Shown piece after piece: positions 20,143 through 29,098 of a stretch of 64,000 nt of DNA. Source of the stretch: Alienimonas californiensis (lineage in GTDB: Bacteria > Planctomycetota > Planctomycetia > Planctomycetales > Planctomycetaceae); assembly GCF_007743815.1 (NCBI RefSeq), contig NZ_CP036265.1, forward strand, positions 4,781,823 to 4,845,822, in the 5' to 3' direction. The position numbers and the translations under genes were made by a program. Each line of letters begins with the position of its first letter. Positions within the stretch are counted from its first letter, which is position 1. The notes beneath the pieces were generated by a model, which saw nothing but the letters and a program-made list of their open reading frames with translations, did no database searches and had not been told where the DNA came from.

Positions 20143-21636
20143 TCATGCCGGGTTGCGCTCGAGCGTTTCCAGCAGGTCGTCGAGCGGCACCGTGGCGAAG
20201 CCGCTGGCGTGATCGCTCATGGCGTAAGGGATGATCAGTTCGTTGTCGAAGATCTGACCGCCGCAGGAGTAGACGACGTTCGGCACGTAGCCCTCGCGCT
20301 CGTTGCCGGCGGGGGTCAGCAGCGGTTCGGGGAGCCGGCCGAGCACCTTCATGGGGTCGTCCTTATCCAGCAGGAACGCTCCGATGCAGTACTTCCGCAT
20401 CGGGCCGACGCCGTGCGAGAGCACCAGCCACCCGGCCTCGGTCTCGATGGGGGAACCGCAGTTGCCCAACTGCACGAACTCCCACGGCTGCGTGGGGCGC
20501 TGAAGGATCTCCTTCTTGTACCAGAAGCCCGGATTGTCGCTGAACATCAGATAAATGTTCTCGCCGTCCTGCCGCCCCACGCAGGCGTAGCGGCCGCCGA
20601 TCTTGCGGGGGAACAGGCCGAGCCCCTTGTTGGCGACTGCGGGGCCGTTGAGCGTATGGGCCTTGAACGCCAGGAAGTCGGGCGTTTCCAGCAGTTGGGG
20701 GAAGGCGGTGCGGCCGTCGTAGGCGGTGTAGGTCGCGTAGTAAGTGATCGTGCCGTCGTCGTCGGTGAACTCGACGAAGCGTGCGTCCTCGATCCCCTTC
20801 ACCTCGCTGGGGGTGGAGGGGAAGATGATCCGCTCGCACAACGGCAGATCGTCGTCGAACCGGATCTCGTAGTTGCTCTCGGCAAGCCCGACGACGGCGT
20901 CGGCCGCCTCCTGGGCCACCCGGGGCGGCAGCGGTTCGGTGCGGCGGGCCTCCTCGACCACGTCCCGCAGTTCCGAGAAGGTGAATCGCTCCGCGAGCCG
21001 GCCCATCACCGCCCGGACGAAATCGTACTTCACCCCCAGTTCGAGCAGCTTTTTGCCGAATAGCGACCGTTCGAAGGAGCGGTCCAGCGTGCGTTCCGGC
21101 GTGGTGACGTAGGCGGTGACGGGGTCGAGTTCGATCCGGGGCGAACGGCCGCGGCGGCCGGTCGCGTCGCCGCCCGGCGGGCTGATCACGCCGCTGCGGA
21201 ACTGCAAACTGGAGATGTGCCCCTCGCCGGTCGCCCGCAAACTGAGGATAAACCGCTTGGCACCGGCTTTCAGACCCGACTGGTCCGGGTGCCAGATCAT
21301 CGAGGGGTTGAAGAGCGCCGCCGCTTCGAGGCTGTATTCGTTGGTGAAATAGGCGCCGATGAGCAGTTCGCGCTCCCGGGAGAGCGGGGCGTCGGTCAGC
21401 CGAAGGTGGCCGACCTCGCCGAACCGGCGGGCGAAGAACTTCAGCAGGTTGCGGTGCCGATCGCCGAACTCCTCCGTCACCCAGTCCAGCTCGGACTGCA
21501 CCTCCGCGTCGGAGAGGGTCATGATCCGGGCGATGATCGTGCGGGCGCGCTCGGGGCCCCCGGGGAAGAACGGCCGGAACAGCACCCGGCGGGGGTCCGG
21601 CGTGATGGAAACGCCAGGAACGCGGCGGGCCTGCAT
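20143..21636 (-). CDS. Glycoside hydrolase family 130 protein, long form
   Basis: A 497-residue GH130 enzyme. The ATG at 21636 is chosen because it directly precedes the conserved N-terminal segment; codons upstream look non-coding. An N-terminal helical extension of about 220 residues precedes the propeller, which carries the family motif GIEDARFVEF and a later NCGSPIETEAGW segment. The long form resembles the oligomannan or mannobiose phosphorylase subfamily. Paired adjacent GH130 genes of unequal length are known from Thermoanaerobacter, where the two act on beta-1,2-mannosides of different chain length. A similar division here is inference. The gene is divergent from the JmjC-like gene. 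Confidence 0.82.
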   Translation of the reverse strand: MQARRVPGVSITPDPRRVLFRPFFPGGPERARTIIARIMTLSDAEVQSELDWVTEEFGDRHRNLLKFFARRFGEVGHLRLTDAPLSRERELLIGAYFTNEYSLEAAALFNPSMIWHPDQSGLKAGAKRFILSLRATGEGHISSLQFRSGVISPPGGDATGRRGRSPRIELDPVTAYVTTPERTLDRSFERSLFGKKLLELGVKYDFVRAVMGRLAERFTFSELRDVVEEARRTEPLPPRVAQEAADAVVGLAESNYEIRFDDDLPLCERIIFPSTPSEVKGIEDARFVEFTDDDGTITYYATYTAYDGRTAFPQLLETPDFLAFKAHTLNGPAVANKGLGLFPRKIGGRYACVGRQDGENIYLMFSDNPGFWYKKEILQRPTQPWEFVQLGNCGSPIETEAGWLVLSHGVGPMRKYCIGAFLLDKDDPMKVLGRLPEPLLTPAGNEREGYVPNVVYSCGGQIFDNELIIPYAMSDHASGFATVPLDDLLETLERNPA

Positions 21637-21863
21637 GGGCAAGGACGGGCGTGCGAGAGAGTGACGGACGGGAGAGGGAACCTCGAGGCGCGCGGATTGT
21701 AACGACCCTGCGGAAACCGGCACCGGAGTTCCCCGGGTTTGCGGCGGCCCGGGGCCGGCCCGCGGCGAACTGCCGCGCGGCCGGGTTTTGCGACCTACGC
21801 TCGCCGGACGGCCGCCCCCCGGCCGCCGAACTTCCCGACTCCTCCCGCTCCCGCAAGTTTCCC

Positions 21864-22916
21864 ATGTCCGCCGCTCTGCCTGACGGCCCGCTGCTGGATC
21901 TGCCCGCCGACTACCGCACGCCGGACGCGTTCGAGAACGGTCTGTTCACCGCGACGCACCGCCTCGCGGAGACGGGACTGTTCACGGAGGAGAACGTGCT
22001 CCGCATGCTGGAGACGCACCCGCGGGACCTGGCGAACGTCTCCCGCATGGGCCACGACCCGACCGTGCTGGAGTGGAGCGAAGGCCTGACGGAAGGGCTG
22101 AGCCCCGAAGACGTGCTTGCCGCCCTGAAGAAGGGCCGGCTGTGGCTGAACATCCGCAAGGTGCTGGACCACCAGCCCGAGGCCGCCGCGGCGATCAATC
22201 GGCTCTACGACGACTTGGAAGCCGCCTGCCCCGGCTTCACGGCGACCCGCCGCAGCGCCAACGTGCTCGTGAGCAGCCCGGGGGCGATGGTCTACTACCA
22301 CATCGACGTGCCGCAGAACATTCTCTGGCACGTCAGCGGGGAGAAGCGCGTCTGGGCCTACCCGCAGCGCCTGGCCGACACCCCGCGGGACGAGTTGGAA
22401 GCGATCGTTGCAGTGAAGAAGGCGGAGGACGCCGGCTACCACCCGGAGTGGGACGACGCGGCCTTCGCCGTCGATCTGAAGCCGGGCGAGTGGATCACCT
22501 GGCCGCAGCACACCCCGCACCGCGTGCAGAACACCGTCGGTCTGAACATCTCCGTCAGCACGGAGCACTACAGCCCGCGGGCGTTCCGCTACGTCCGGGC
22601 CCACCGGGCGAACCGCATGCTGCGGGACCGGTTCGGCCTGTCGCTGTCGAGCACGAAGACCTCCGGCCTGGGCTATCAGGCCAAGGCCGCCGCGTACCTC
22701 GCGGGTCGGGCGGTGCAGGAGTACGTGACGAAGAAGCGCGGTCTGTACCACTACCCGAAGACGTTCCGCGTCGACCCGAAGGCCCCGCACGCCACGGTCG
22801 AACTGAACGGCGGCCCCACGCCGGCGGCGTTCCTGCCGCGGGCGGCCGCCGAGCCGAAGGCTGAATCCGCCGCCGAGCCCGAGCGAGCCCGCGAGCCGGA
22901 ACTGGCGCTGGCGTAA
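21864..22916 (+). CDS. Cupin/JmjC-like Fe(II)/2-oxoglutarate-dependent oxygenase
   Basis: A 350-residue soluble protein. The ATG at 21864 is chosen because the preceding codons are Arg/Pro-rich and lack protein-like character. The facial triad is visible: His146-x-Asp148 in YYHIDVPQN, and a distal His at 216 or 219 in WPQHTPHRVQN. A SGEKRVWAYP segment between them matches JmjC/cupin-8 folds. Enzymes of this type hydroxylate proteins or small molecules using Fe(II) and 2-oxoglutarate. The C-terminal 50 residues are Ala/Glu-rich and probably disordered. The substrate is unknown. A hairpin follows the stop codon. Confidence 0.75.
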   Translation: MSAALPDGPLLDLPADYRTPDAFENGLFTATHRLAETGLFTEENVLRMLETHPRDLANVSRMGHDPTVLEWSEGLTEGLSPEDVLAALKKGRLWLNIRKVLDHQPEAAAAINRLYDDLEAACPGFTATRRSANVLVSSPGAMVYYHIDVPQNILWHVSGEKRVWAYPQRLADTPRDELEAIVAVKKAEDAGYHPEWDDAAFAVDLKPGEWITWPQHTPHRVQNTVGLNISVSTEHYSPRAFRYVRAHRANRMLRDRFGLSLSSTKTSGLGYQAKAAAYLAGRAVQEYVTKKRGLYHYPKTFRVDPKAPHATVELNGGPTPAAFLPRAAAEPKAESAAEPERAREPELALA

Positions 22917-22925
22917 CGCCAATCA

Positions 22926-22955
22926 GCCGCGATCACGCCGCGGCGTGCTCGCGGC
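22926..22955 (+). terminator. Hairpin after the JmjC-like gene
   Basis: A near-perfect 15-bp inverted repeat (22926-22940 against 22941-22955, one mismatch) begins 10 bases after the stop codon. There is no T tract directly after it; a T6 run lies further downstream near 23060. It may act as a factor-assisted terminator. Confidence 0.45.
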
Positions 22956-23105
22956 AGCGTCGTACGCCGCAGTCGCTGGGACGAGTCTGCGAGAGCGACG
23001 GTCGCCCGGAGGCGAAAATTCCGAGTCGAACGGCTGGGGCAAGTTTGCTGGCGGACTGGGTTTTTTGGATGCTGCGGCGACCTTGCCCCGCGTCGTCGCC
23101 TGCCC

Positions 23106-23807
23106 ATGTCGCGCACTCTCCTCTCGGTCGCCGTCGCCTGGTTCGGAGCCAGCGTCGCCTCCGGGGACCTCATCGTCGCCTTCCAGTCTAAAACTTCCTC
23201 GGGCACAGTCCCGGCGGGGCTGACGGGCGCCGGCGTCATCGATACCCCGCTGGAACGCGGCGGCGGCCTGAAGGCGGACTCCGGCGGGACGTTCAGCTCC
23301 ACCGGCTGGACGGTCGAAGGCGACGTGGCGACCGCGATCGCCGCGGGCGATTTTCTGACGTGGGGGTTCACGTCAGACGCCGCCTACGATCTGACGGACC
23401 TGGGAATCCGATATGATCGCACCTTCTCGGGGCCGGGATCGCTCGCGATCGACCTCTCCGTGAACGGCGGCAACTTCGAACGCGTGTTCTCGGACGACGA
23501 CGTCGACGCGACGGGCGAAACGCTGTCCGGTATCGATCTGTCCCGGTTCTCGGGCGTCACCTCCGCCACGTTTCGCCTCGCGGGATGGGACGCGCTGCTG
23601 TCGACCGGTCTGTTCGAGATTGAAAACGACTTCACGATCGGCGGAGCGAGTTATGGGATCGTGGTGAACGGCGACGTCGCCGGGCCGGCGGCGGTGCCGG
23701 AGCCGGGCGCGGCGCTCCTGCTGGGCCTCGCTGGGGCGGGGGGCTGGCTGCTCCGCCGGCGGACCGCGTCGCCCCGCGGCCGCCGACCGCTCAACGCCGA
23801 CCACTAA
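23106..23807 (+). CDS. PEP-CTERM-sorted exported protein
   Basis: A 233-residue protein with an N-terminal signal peptide (cleavage likely after VASG, near residue 20). The C-terminal sorting signal has VPEP near residue 196, a hydrophobic helix (GAALLLGLAGAGGWLL) and an Arg-rich tail. The beta-rich mature domain shows no enzyme motif. PEP-CTERM proteins are processed by an exosortase and displayed on, or released from, the surface. No exosortase is in the window. About 25 residues follow the Arg cluster, longer than usual for the motif. Confidence 0.85.
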   Translation: MSRTLLSVAVAWFGASVASGDLIVAFQSKTSSGTVPAGLTGAGVIDTPLERGGGLKADSGGTFSSTGWTVEGDVATAIAAGDFLTWGFTSDAAYDLTDLGIRYDRTFSGPGSLAIDLSVNGGNFERVFSDDDVDATGETLSGIDLSRFSGVTSATFRLAGWDALLSTGLFEIENDFTIGGASYGIVVNGDVAGPAAVPEPGAALLLGLAGAGGWLLRRRTASPRGRRPLNADH

Positions 23808-23862
23808 TCGACTAGGGATTCCGCCCGGTGCGCCTCGGGCGACTCCGGCTACGCTGGTCGCC

Positions 23863-24780
23863 ATGACGACCGACGCCGAGGAACCCGGGGAATCCGCCGC
23901 AGCCGCCGCGAATTCGCCCGTCGGGGTCGCGGATCCCGCAGAGGGTCGCGCTGACGGGGGGAAGCTCGACCTGGGGCCGGTCCAGCAAACCCTGCTGGTT
24001 CCGCTGTGGGCCCGGGCCGCGGAGACCCGCAGCCGGTTGTCGATCCTGTCGGACCCGCGGGCGGTCGAGATCGTCGACGCCCTCGGCGATCGATTCGGGC
24101 ATTTCAATCGCTTCGCACTCCGCAGTCGCATCGGCATCGCCCTGCGGACGTTGCAGTTCGACGACTGGCTGCGGGCGTTCCTCGTCGCTCATCCCGGCGG
24201 CACGGTGGCGGACGTCGGCGTGGGGCTGAACACCCGGTTCGAGCGCTGCGACGACGGCGTCTCGCACTGGCTGGAGGTCGACCTGCCGGACAGCATGGCC
24301 GTCCGCCGCCGGTACTTCGCGGAGACGGACCGGCGGACGATGCTGGCCGGCTCCGTGCTGGAACCGGACTGGATCGATCGGCTGCTGGAGTTGCCGCCGC
24401 CGTACTTCGTCTGCATCGAGGGGGTGCTGATGTACCTGCCGGAAGCGGGGGTCCGCCGCCTGATCGACATGCTGGGCGAACGCCTGCCGGGCGCGACGCT
24501 GACCTTCGACGCCCTCACGCCCGACGGCGTCGCCACCCAGTCCCAACACGACACGCTGAAGCACTTCGAGGCCCGCTTCGACTGGGGCGTGGAAGACGTA
24601 CGCTCGCTGGAGAGTTGGCGGAGCGACCTGACCTGCGAAGACGCGGTCACGCTGAAGGAGATCGCCGTGCGGAACGTCGCCCGGATGCCCTGGATGCTCA
24701 AGCTGATCGGTTTGGGCATGAGCACCGTCAAACGGCGGGCGGTGAAGGCCTACTGGTTGGCGAAATACCGGGTGGGTTGA
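23863..24780 (+). CDS. Class I SAM methyltransferase, leucine carboxyl methyltransferase / TcmP family
   Basis: A 305-residue soluble protein starting with ATG. After a 35-residue polar leader comes the LCMT-family fold: TVADVGVGLNTRF is the SAM-binding loop (GxGxxTR variant), WLEVDLP holds the acidic residue that contacts the ribose, and FVCIEGVLMYLP is motif IV. Relatives include polyketide O-methyltransferases such as TcmP and protein-phosphatase carboxyl methyltransferases. No biosynthetic cluster surrounds it, so the substrate is open. A weak sigma-54-like site overlaps its stop codon. Confidence 0.82.
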   Translation: MTTDAEEPGESAAAAANSPVGVADPAEGRADGGKLDLGPVQQTLLVPLWARAAETRSRLSILSDPRAVEIVDALGDRFGHFNRFALRSRIGIALRTLQFDDWLRAFLVAHPGGTVADVGVGLNTRFERCDDGVSHWLEVDLPDSMAVRRRYFAETDRRTMLAGSVLEPDWIDRLLELPPPYFVCIEGVLMYLPEAGVRRLIDMLGERLPGATLTFDALTPDGVATQSQHDTLKHFEARFDWGVEDVRSLESWRSDLTCEDAVTLKEIAVRNVARMPWMLKLIGLGMSTVKRRAVKAYWLAKYRVG

Positions 24781-24788
24781 GCTTTGCG
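24773..24788 (+). promoter_or_regulatory. Weak sigma-54-like site upstream of the hybrid kinase gene
   Basis: TGGGTTG-N4-TTGCG keeps the essential GG and GC with correct spacing but lacks the CAC of the upstream block. It overlaps the stop codon of the methyltransferase gene and would start a transcript near 24899, ahead of the hybrid kinase gene. It could easily be chance. Confidence 0.2.
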
Positions 24789-24904
24789 GAGGATCGCACC
24801 CGAAGGGGGGGACTGCATCACGCCCTGCGCATCCGGCGCCACCGGCCGGGGATTTCGCGGGCTGGCGGCGCCTCCGCCGCGAGGGCCGACGGCGTGACGT
24901 AGGG

Positions 24905-24939
24905 TTCGGAGCCGCCCGCTCTCGGACGGCGACTCCGAA
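24905..24939 (+). other. Leader hairpin just before the hybrid kinase start
   Basis: A 12-bp stem with one mismatch (24905-24916 and 24928-24939) and an 11-base loop ends 8 bases before the ATG at 24948. In RNA it would occupy the ribosome landing site, so it could restrict translation of the kinase. Confidence 0.35.
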
Positions 24940-24947
24940 TCGACCCG

Positions 24948-27347
24948 ATGCTCCGCCCGTCCCGCACCGCAGGCGCCTCCCGGCAGATCGAGCGGAAACG
25001 CTTGCGCCGGCGCATCGACCGTCGGGTCGAGCTGATGACGGCCCGGCTGGCCCGGCGGATCGACCGGCCCTTCGCCACGCTGATGCCGCTCCAGTGGCTC
25101 GCCTGCGTGGTCATCGCGGTCTGGATCTGCCCGCACCCCTACCAGGACACGCCGGCGGAGATCGCAGCGGCGGGGCCGAACCCGCAGTTGTTCGCCGCGG
25201 CCCTCGGCGGTGGGTTGATCGCCCTGATCCCGATGGTGCTGATCGCCACGCGGCCGGGGAAACCGATCACCCGCCACGTCATCGGCGTGGCTCAGGTGTG
25301 CTTCAGCGCCCTGCTGATCTACGAGACCGGCGGTCGGATCGAGACGCATTTCCACATCTACCTCTCGCTGGCGTTCCTCGCCGCGTACCGCGACTGGCGG
25401 GCGCTGGCCCTGCCGACCGCCCTAGTGCTGGCCAATCACTACGTCGCCGGGCGGCTGTGGCCGGAAGTGCTCTACGGCACCCCGAACCCCAGCCCCTGGA
25501 CCTGGGCCGAACACGCCTTCTGGCTGCTGTTCACGGACGCGGTGCTGGTGATCGGCTGCCTGCGTGGCACCGCGGAAACCCGCCGGATCGCCGCCGCCGT
25601 CGCCCGGGAGAAGGCCGCCCTGCGGGTGGCCGCCGCCGAGCGCGACGCCGCCACCGCCGCGGACCAGGCGAAAAGCGCCTTTCTGGCCAATATGAGCCAC
25701 GAGATTCGCACGCCGCTGAACGCGATCCTCGGCTTCACCGACATCCTCCGCGCCGGCGAATGCCCCCCCGCGGAGCGCGACGAGCACCTCGACACGATTC
25801 GCGGCAGCGGCGACCACCTGCTGTCGCTCATCAACGATATTCTCGACCTGTCCAAGGTGGAGAGCGGTCGGATGACGTTCGAGCACGTCGAGTGCGATCC
25901 GAACGCGATCCTCGCCGGGGTGCTCAGCGGGATGCGGGTCGTGGCGGCGGAGAAGGGGCTGTCGCTGGAATCCCGCTGGCGGGGGCCGGTTCCGCGGACA
26001 ATCGTCTCCGATCCGGCCCGCCTGCGTCAGGTTCTGCTGAATCTGGTGGGGAACGCGGTCAAGTTCACGTCGGAGGGCGGCGTGCGGCTGGCGGCGGAGG
26101 TCGTGCCGGCCCGCGACGGCCGCGGCTACCTGCTGGGGGTCGACGTCTTCGACACCGGTGAGGGCATCGCCCCGGAGAAGCTCGACTGCATCTTCGACCC
26201 GTTCACGCAGGCCGACGTCAGCGTGACCCGCCGACACGGCGGCACCGGACTGGGGCTGTCGATCAGCCGACAGATCGCCGAGCACCTGGGCGGCGGCATC
26301 GTCGCGGCCAGCCGTTGCGGCGCGGGCAGCCTGTTCCGGGTGACCGTCGCCGCCGGCGACCTGGAGGGGGTCGAGTGGATCGACTGCGCCCAAAGCGGCA
26401 CCCCCGCCGAAGCCGTCGGCAGCGATGCGGGACCCTCCTGTCCGCTGCCGCAACCGATCCAGCCGGACGCCCGCATCCTGCTGGTGGACGACGGCGACGT
26501 GAACCGCCGCCTGATCCGAGTGGTGCTCGGCCGCGCCGGCCTCGTGCCGGACGAGGCGACGAACGGACGGGCCGCGCTGGACCGGGCCCTCGCCGCCCGT
26601 CGCGCCGGCCGTGGTTACGACCTGATCCTCATGGACATGCAGATGCCCGTGATGGACGGCTACGCGGCCGCCACCCGCATGCGTGAGGAAGGTCTGACGG
26701 CGCCGATCGTCGCCCTCACCGCCCACGCGATGTCCGGCGACCGGGCGAAATGCGTCGCCGCCGGGTGCACGGAATATCTATCCAAGCCGGTCCGCCCCAC
26801 GGATCTGCTGGTGCTGCTCGGCGAGTTGATCCCGGCAGCCACGCCCGCCGACGCCGCCCCCCCGACTCTCCAGGCGCCCGTCGCAACGCTGGCCGCGCCG
26901 GTCGCCGCCGAATCGTCGGTCGCTCTGTCGCCCGTCGCCCCGGCGCCGACCGCCCCGGTTCTTGGTCCAATCCATGAGGACGAGGACGCCGCGGACGAGG
27001 TGCGTCCGCCCGGCTGCGAGTTGGACGAGGATGACAGCGATTTGTGGCCGATCGCCGCGGAGTTCCTCGCCTCCCTGCCGCACCGATTGCAGGAGTGCCG
27101 CTCGCTGCTCGACGCCGGCGACGCCGCGGGGCTGTGTGACGCCGCCCACAAGCTGGCCGGCACCGCGGGCACGCTCGGCTACCCGCGGTTCACCGCCCCC
27201 GCCGCCGCGCTGGAGGCCGCCGCGGAGGCCCGTCGGGACGAAGCGGAGTTGCTGCGGCTCGTCGCGGACCTGAACGACCTGTCCGCCGCCCTCCAAATCT
27301 CCGCCCCGCACGTCGCGGCCCCCGCCCCCGCAGCCGCCGGCGCGTGA
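24948..27347 (+). CDS. Hybrid sensor histidine kinase with receiver and Hpt domains, His-rich membrane sensor
   Basis: A 799-residue phosphorelay protein. A membrane sensor with about five to six helices (45-215) contains ETHFHIYLSLAFLAAYRDW and, further on, WTWAEHAFWLLF; this His/Glu-rich signature recurs in many planctomycete sensor proteins. It is followed by a HisKA domain with phospho-acceptor His251 in SHEIRTPLN, a HATPase domain (N box NLVGNAVKF, G boxes DTGEGI and GGTGLGLS), a receiver domain with Asp563 in LMDMQMP and a conserved KPVRP lysine, an Ala/Pro linker, and an Hpt domain with His734 in AAHKLAGTAGTLG. All relay residues are intact, so it can pass phosphate His-Asp-His to a separate regulator, which is not encoded nearby. 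Confidence 0.92.
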   Translation: MLRPSRTAGASRQIERKRLRRRIDRRVELMTARLARRIDRPFATLMPLQWLACVVIAVWICPHPYQDTPAEIAAAGPNPQLFAAALGGGLIALIPMVLIATRPGKPITRHVIGVAQVCFSALLIYETGGRIETHFHIYLSLAFLAAYRDWRALALPTALVLANHYVAGRLWPEVLYGTPNPSPWTWAEHAFWLLFTDAVLVIGCLRGTAETRRIAAAVAREKAALRVAAAERDAATAADQAKSAFLANMSHEIRTPLNAILGFTDILRAGECPPAERDEHLDTIRGSGDHLLSLINDILDLSKVESGRMTFEHVECDPNAILAGVLSGMRVVAAEKGLSLESRWRGPVPRTIVSDPARLRQVLLNLVGNAVKFTSEGGVRLAAEVVPARDGRGYLLGVDVFDTGEGIAPEKLDCIFDPFTQADVSVTRRHGGTGLGLSISRQIAEHLGGGIVAASRCGAGSLFRVTVAAGDLEGVEWIDCAQSGTPAEAVGSDAGPSCPLPQPIQPDARILLVDDGDVNRRLIRVVLGRAGLVPDEATNGRAALDRALAARRAGRGYDLILMDMQMPVMDGYAAATRMREEGLTAPIVALTAHAMSGDRAKCVAAGCTEYLSKPVRPTDLLVLLGELIPAATPADAAPPTLQAPVATLAAPVAAESSVALSPVAPAPTAPVLGPIHEDEDAADEVRPPGCELDEDDSDLWPIAAEFLASLPHRLQECRSLLDAGDAAGLCDAAHKLAGTAGTLGYPRFTAPAAALEAAAEARRDEAELLRLVADLNDLSAALQISAPHVAAPAPAAAGA

Positions 27348-27369
27348 GGGCAGGGGACCGTGGAAGCAG

Positions 27370-27443
27370 CGCGCCCGGGAGGATTCGAACCTCCGACCGC
27401 CGGATTAGAAGTCCGATGCTCTATCCAACTGAGCTACGGGCGC
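27370..27443 (-). tRNA. tRNA-Arg (anticodon TCT)
   Basis: Read on the minus strand, this folds into a standard cloverleaf: a 7-bp acceptor stem (GCGCCCG with CGGGCGC), a D arm containing AGCTCAGTTGGATAGAGC, an anticodon stem with loop CTTCTAA giving anticodon TCT, and a T arm with GGTTCGAATCC. The discriminator is G, and the CCA end is not encoded. It decodes AGA, a rare arginine codon in such a GC-rich genome. Confidence 0.95.
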
Positions 27444-27784
27444 TGAGAGTCGCACTCTAACCGTCCGCAAGGCGGCCGGCACGGGAACCGCCGGTGCGTC
27501 CTCCGGACCCGCCCCCTTCGCTCCCGGTTCGCGGCGGCTGGGTTTGCCGGAGGGCCGCATCGGGAATTGTCGGATGCGCCTGCAAGATGTTCCACGAGCC
27601 CCCCGGCGCCCGTTCGACGGAAGCGCCGCCGAGGCGGACTTGAGGATGAAAGTCGTTTCTCCAGCGTCACTTACGGGATTCCCCGAGGGAATCCCGAGGC
27701 CGCGGCACGGGAATCGCGTGGTCGTCGGATCGGCCGCAGGAAGCGGCCCGCACGACTCCCGACCGCCCGATCGAGAACCCCGGC
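27444..27784. other. 341-base intergenic region between tRNA-Arg and the peptidase-like gene
   Basis: The tRNA and the next gene are divergent, so both promoters should lie here. I see no protein gene. A perfect 10-bp hairpin with a 3-base loop is at 27674-27696, about 90 bases before the ATG of the peptidase-like gene, with no T run after it. No clear -35/-10 or SD element could be assigned. Confidence 0.5.
27674..27696. repeat. Perfect hairpin in the leader of the peptidase-like gene
   Basis: CGGGATTCCC (27674-27683) and its exact complement (27687-27696) enclose a CGA loop. The stem is strong, but no T run follows on the plus strand. It may be an operator palindrome or an RNA leader element. 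Confidence 0.4.
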
Positions 27785-29098
27785 ATGGATGCCTGGATCC
27801 GCCCCGCGCTGCTGTGCGCGACGTTGCTGTCGGTCTCCGCCTCGCCGGACCCGGCCCCGGACGCCAAGGCGGCGGCCGCCGTTCCCCCGAGCGAAGCCCC
27901 CGTGGCGGCCGAGCCGGGACTCTCCGACGCCCGCACCGCCGGTTTCGACGGCGCCTTCCGCGTCTCCGACCCGGCGGAAACCGAGACCGCGGCCGAGCGG
28001 ACCGCCGCCCGCAACGGACAGGCCCGGCACCGCACGAAGAACTTTATCTGCTACGCCAAGGACTCCCGCCTCGCCCGGGAGGTCTGCATGGAGGCCGAAC
28101 GGCAGCGGGAAGTGCTGGCGATGAAGTGGCTCGGCGCGACGATCCCGGACTGGCCGGAGCCCTGTCCCATCACCGTGACCGCCTGCTGGCCCGGCAAAGG
28201 CGCCGGCGGGGCGACAACCTTCGGCTTTCACACCGTGAACCGGAACGGCCGCGAGGAACCGGCCGTCGGCGGGTTCCGCATGCAGGTGGAGGGCAGCCGC
28301 GAACGCCTGCTCGACTCCGTCATCCCCCACGAGGTGAACCACACGATCTTCGCCTCGCACTTCCGCAAGCCGCTGCCCCGCTGGGCCGACGAGGGCGCCG
28401 CCACGCTGACGGAGTTCAAAAGCGAACGCATGCGGCAGCGGCACACGCTGGTCCGCCAGTGGAAGACCCACCGCTACCGCGTCTCCCACCTCATCACCCA
28501 GACCGAATACCCCGGCGACCCCCGCAACCCCTCGCCCGGCGACGCCGACAAGGTGATGCAGGTTTACGCCCAGGGCTACTCCCTTGCCGACTTCCTCGTG
28601 CAACGCGGCGGCAAAGCGGCGTTCCTGCGGGCCCTGGAGGACGCCTCCCGCCGCATCCCCGGCGGCGGTCGCGGGGGGATCGACTGGGAATACCCGCTGG
28701 ACCGCTGGAACGCGGCCCTGGAAAAGCACTTCGACCTGACCGTGCAGGACCTGGAACAGGAGTGGCACGGCTGGGTGATGGCCGGCTGCCAGCCGCTGAA
28801 CCTGCCGGACGGCGTACAGCTTGCGGAGAACCGCCGGGACGGGGACGCCCCGGTGCGGACCGCGGCCGCCTCCCGCCCGGCCGGGGACGACCCCGCCGTC
28901 CGCGCCCAGAGCCCGGACGCCCGGGCCGCCGACGACCGGCGGATCGCCGCCGCCGAGACGTCCGCCGCCTCGACCGCCCGCTCCGCGTCCTCCGGCGGTT
29001 CCTTCGCCGACTCCCGCCCCGACGCCGGCCCCGCGGCCCGTCCGGCACCGTTGAACTCCTTCGTTCCTTACGAACGCCTCGCCGGTCGCAACGACTGA
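27785..29098 (+). CDS. Exported gluzincin-type metallopeptidase-like protein
   Basis: A 437-residue protein with a short N-terminal signal peptide. A zinc motif H182-E-V-N-H186 is followed by Glu203 in RWADEGAA, the H-E-x-x-H plus downstream Glu arrangement of gluzincin (peptidase MA-like) proteins. The catalytic domain covers about residues 75-335. The last 100 residues are Ala/Ser/Asp-rich and low in complexity, ending in a NSFVPYERL segment. No pro-peptide is obvious. It probably acts in the periplasm or outside the cell; the substrate is unknown. All metal ligands needed for activity are seen, but catalysis is not proven. Confidence 0.78.
   Translation: MDAWIRPALLCATLLSVSASPDPAPDAKAAAAVPPSEAPVAAEPGLSDARTAGFDGAFRVSDPAETETAAERTAARNGQARHRTKNFICYAKDSRLAREVCMEAERQREVLAMKWLGATIPDWPEPCPITVTACWPGKGAGGATTFGFHTVNRNGREEPAVGGFRMQVEGSRERLLDSVIPHEVNHTIFASHFRKPLPRWADEGAATLTEFKSERMRQRHTLVRQWKTHRYRVSHLITQTEYPGDPRNPSPGDADKVMQVYAQGYSLADFLVQRGGKAAFLRALEDASRRIPGGGRGGIDWEYPLDRWNAALEKHFDLTVQDLEQEWHGWVMAGCQPLNLPDGVQLAENRRDGDAPVRTAAASRPAGDDPAVRAQSPDARAADDRRIAAAETSAASTARSASSGGSFADSRPDAGPAARPAPLNSFVPYERLAGRND

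Noticed and set aside
23035-23056. TGGGGCAAGTTTGCT as a sigma-54 site before the PEP-CTERM gene
   Set aside because: The distance between the GG and GC pairs is one base too short.
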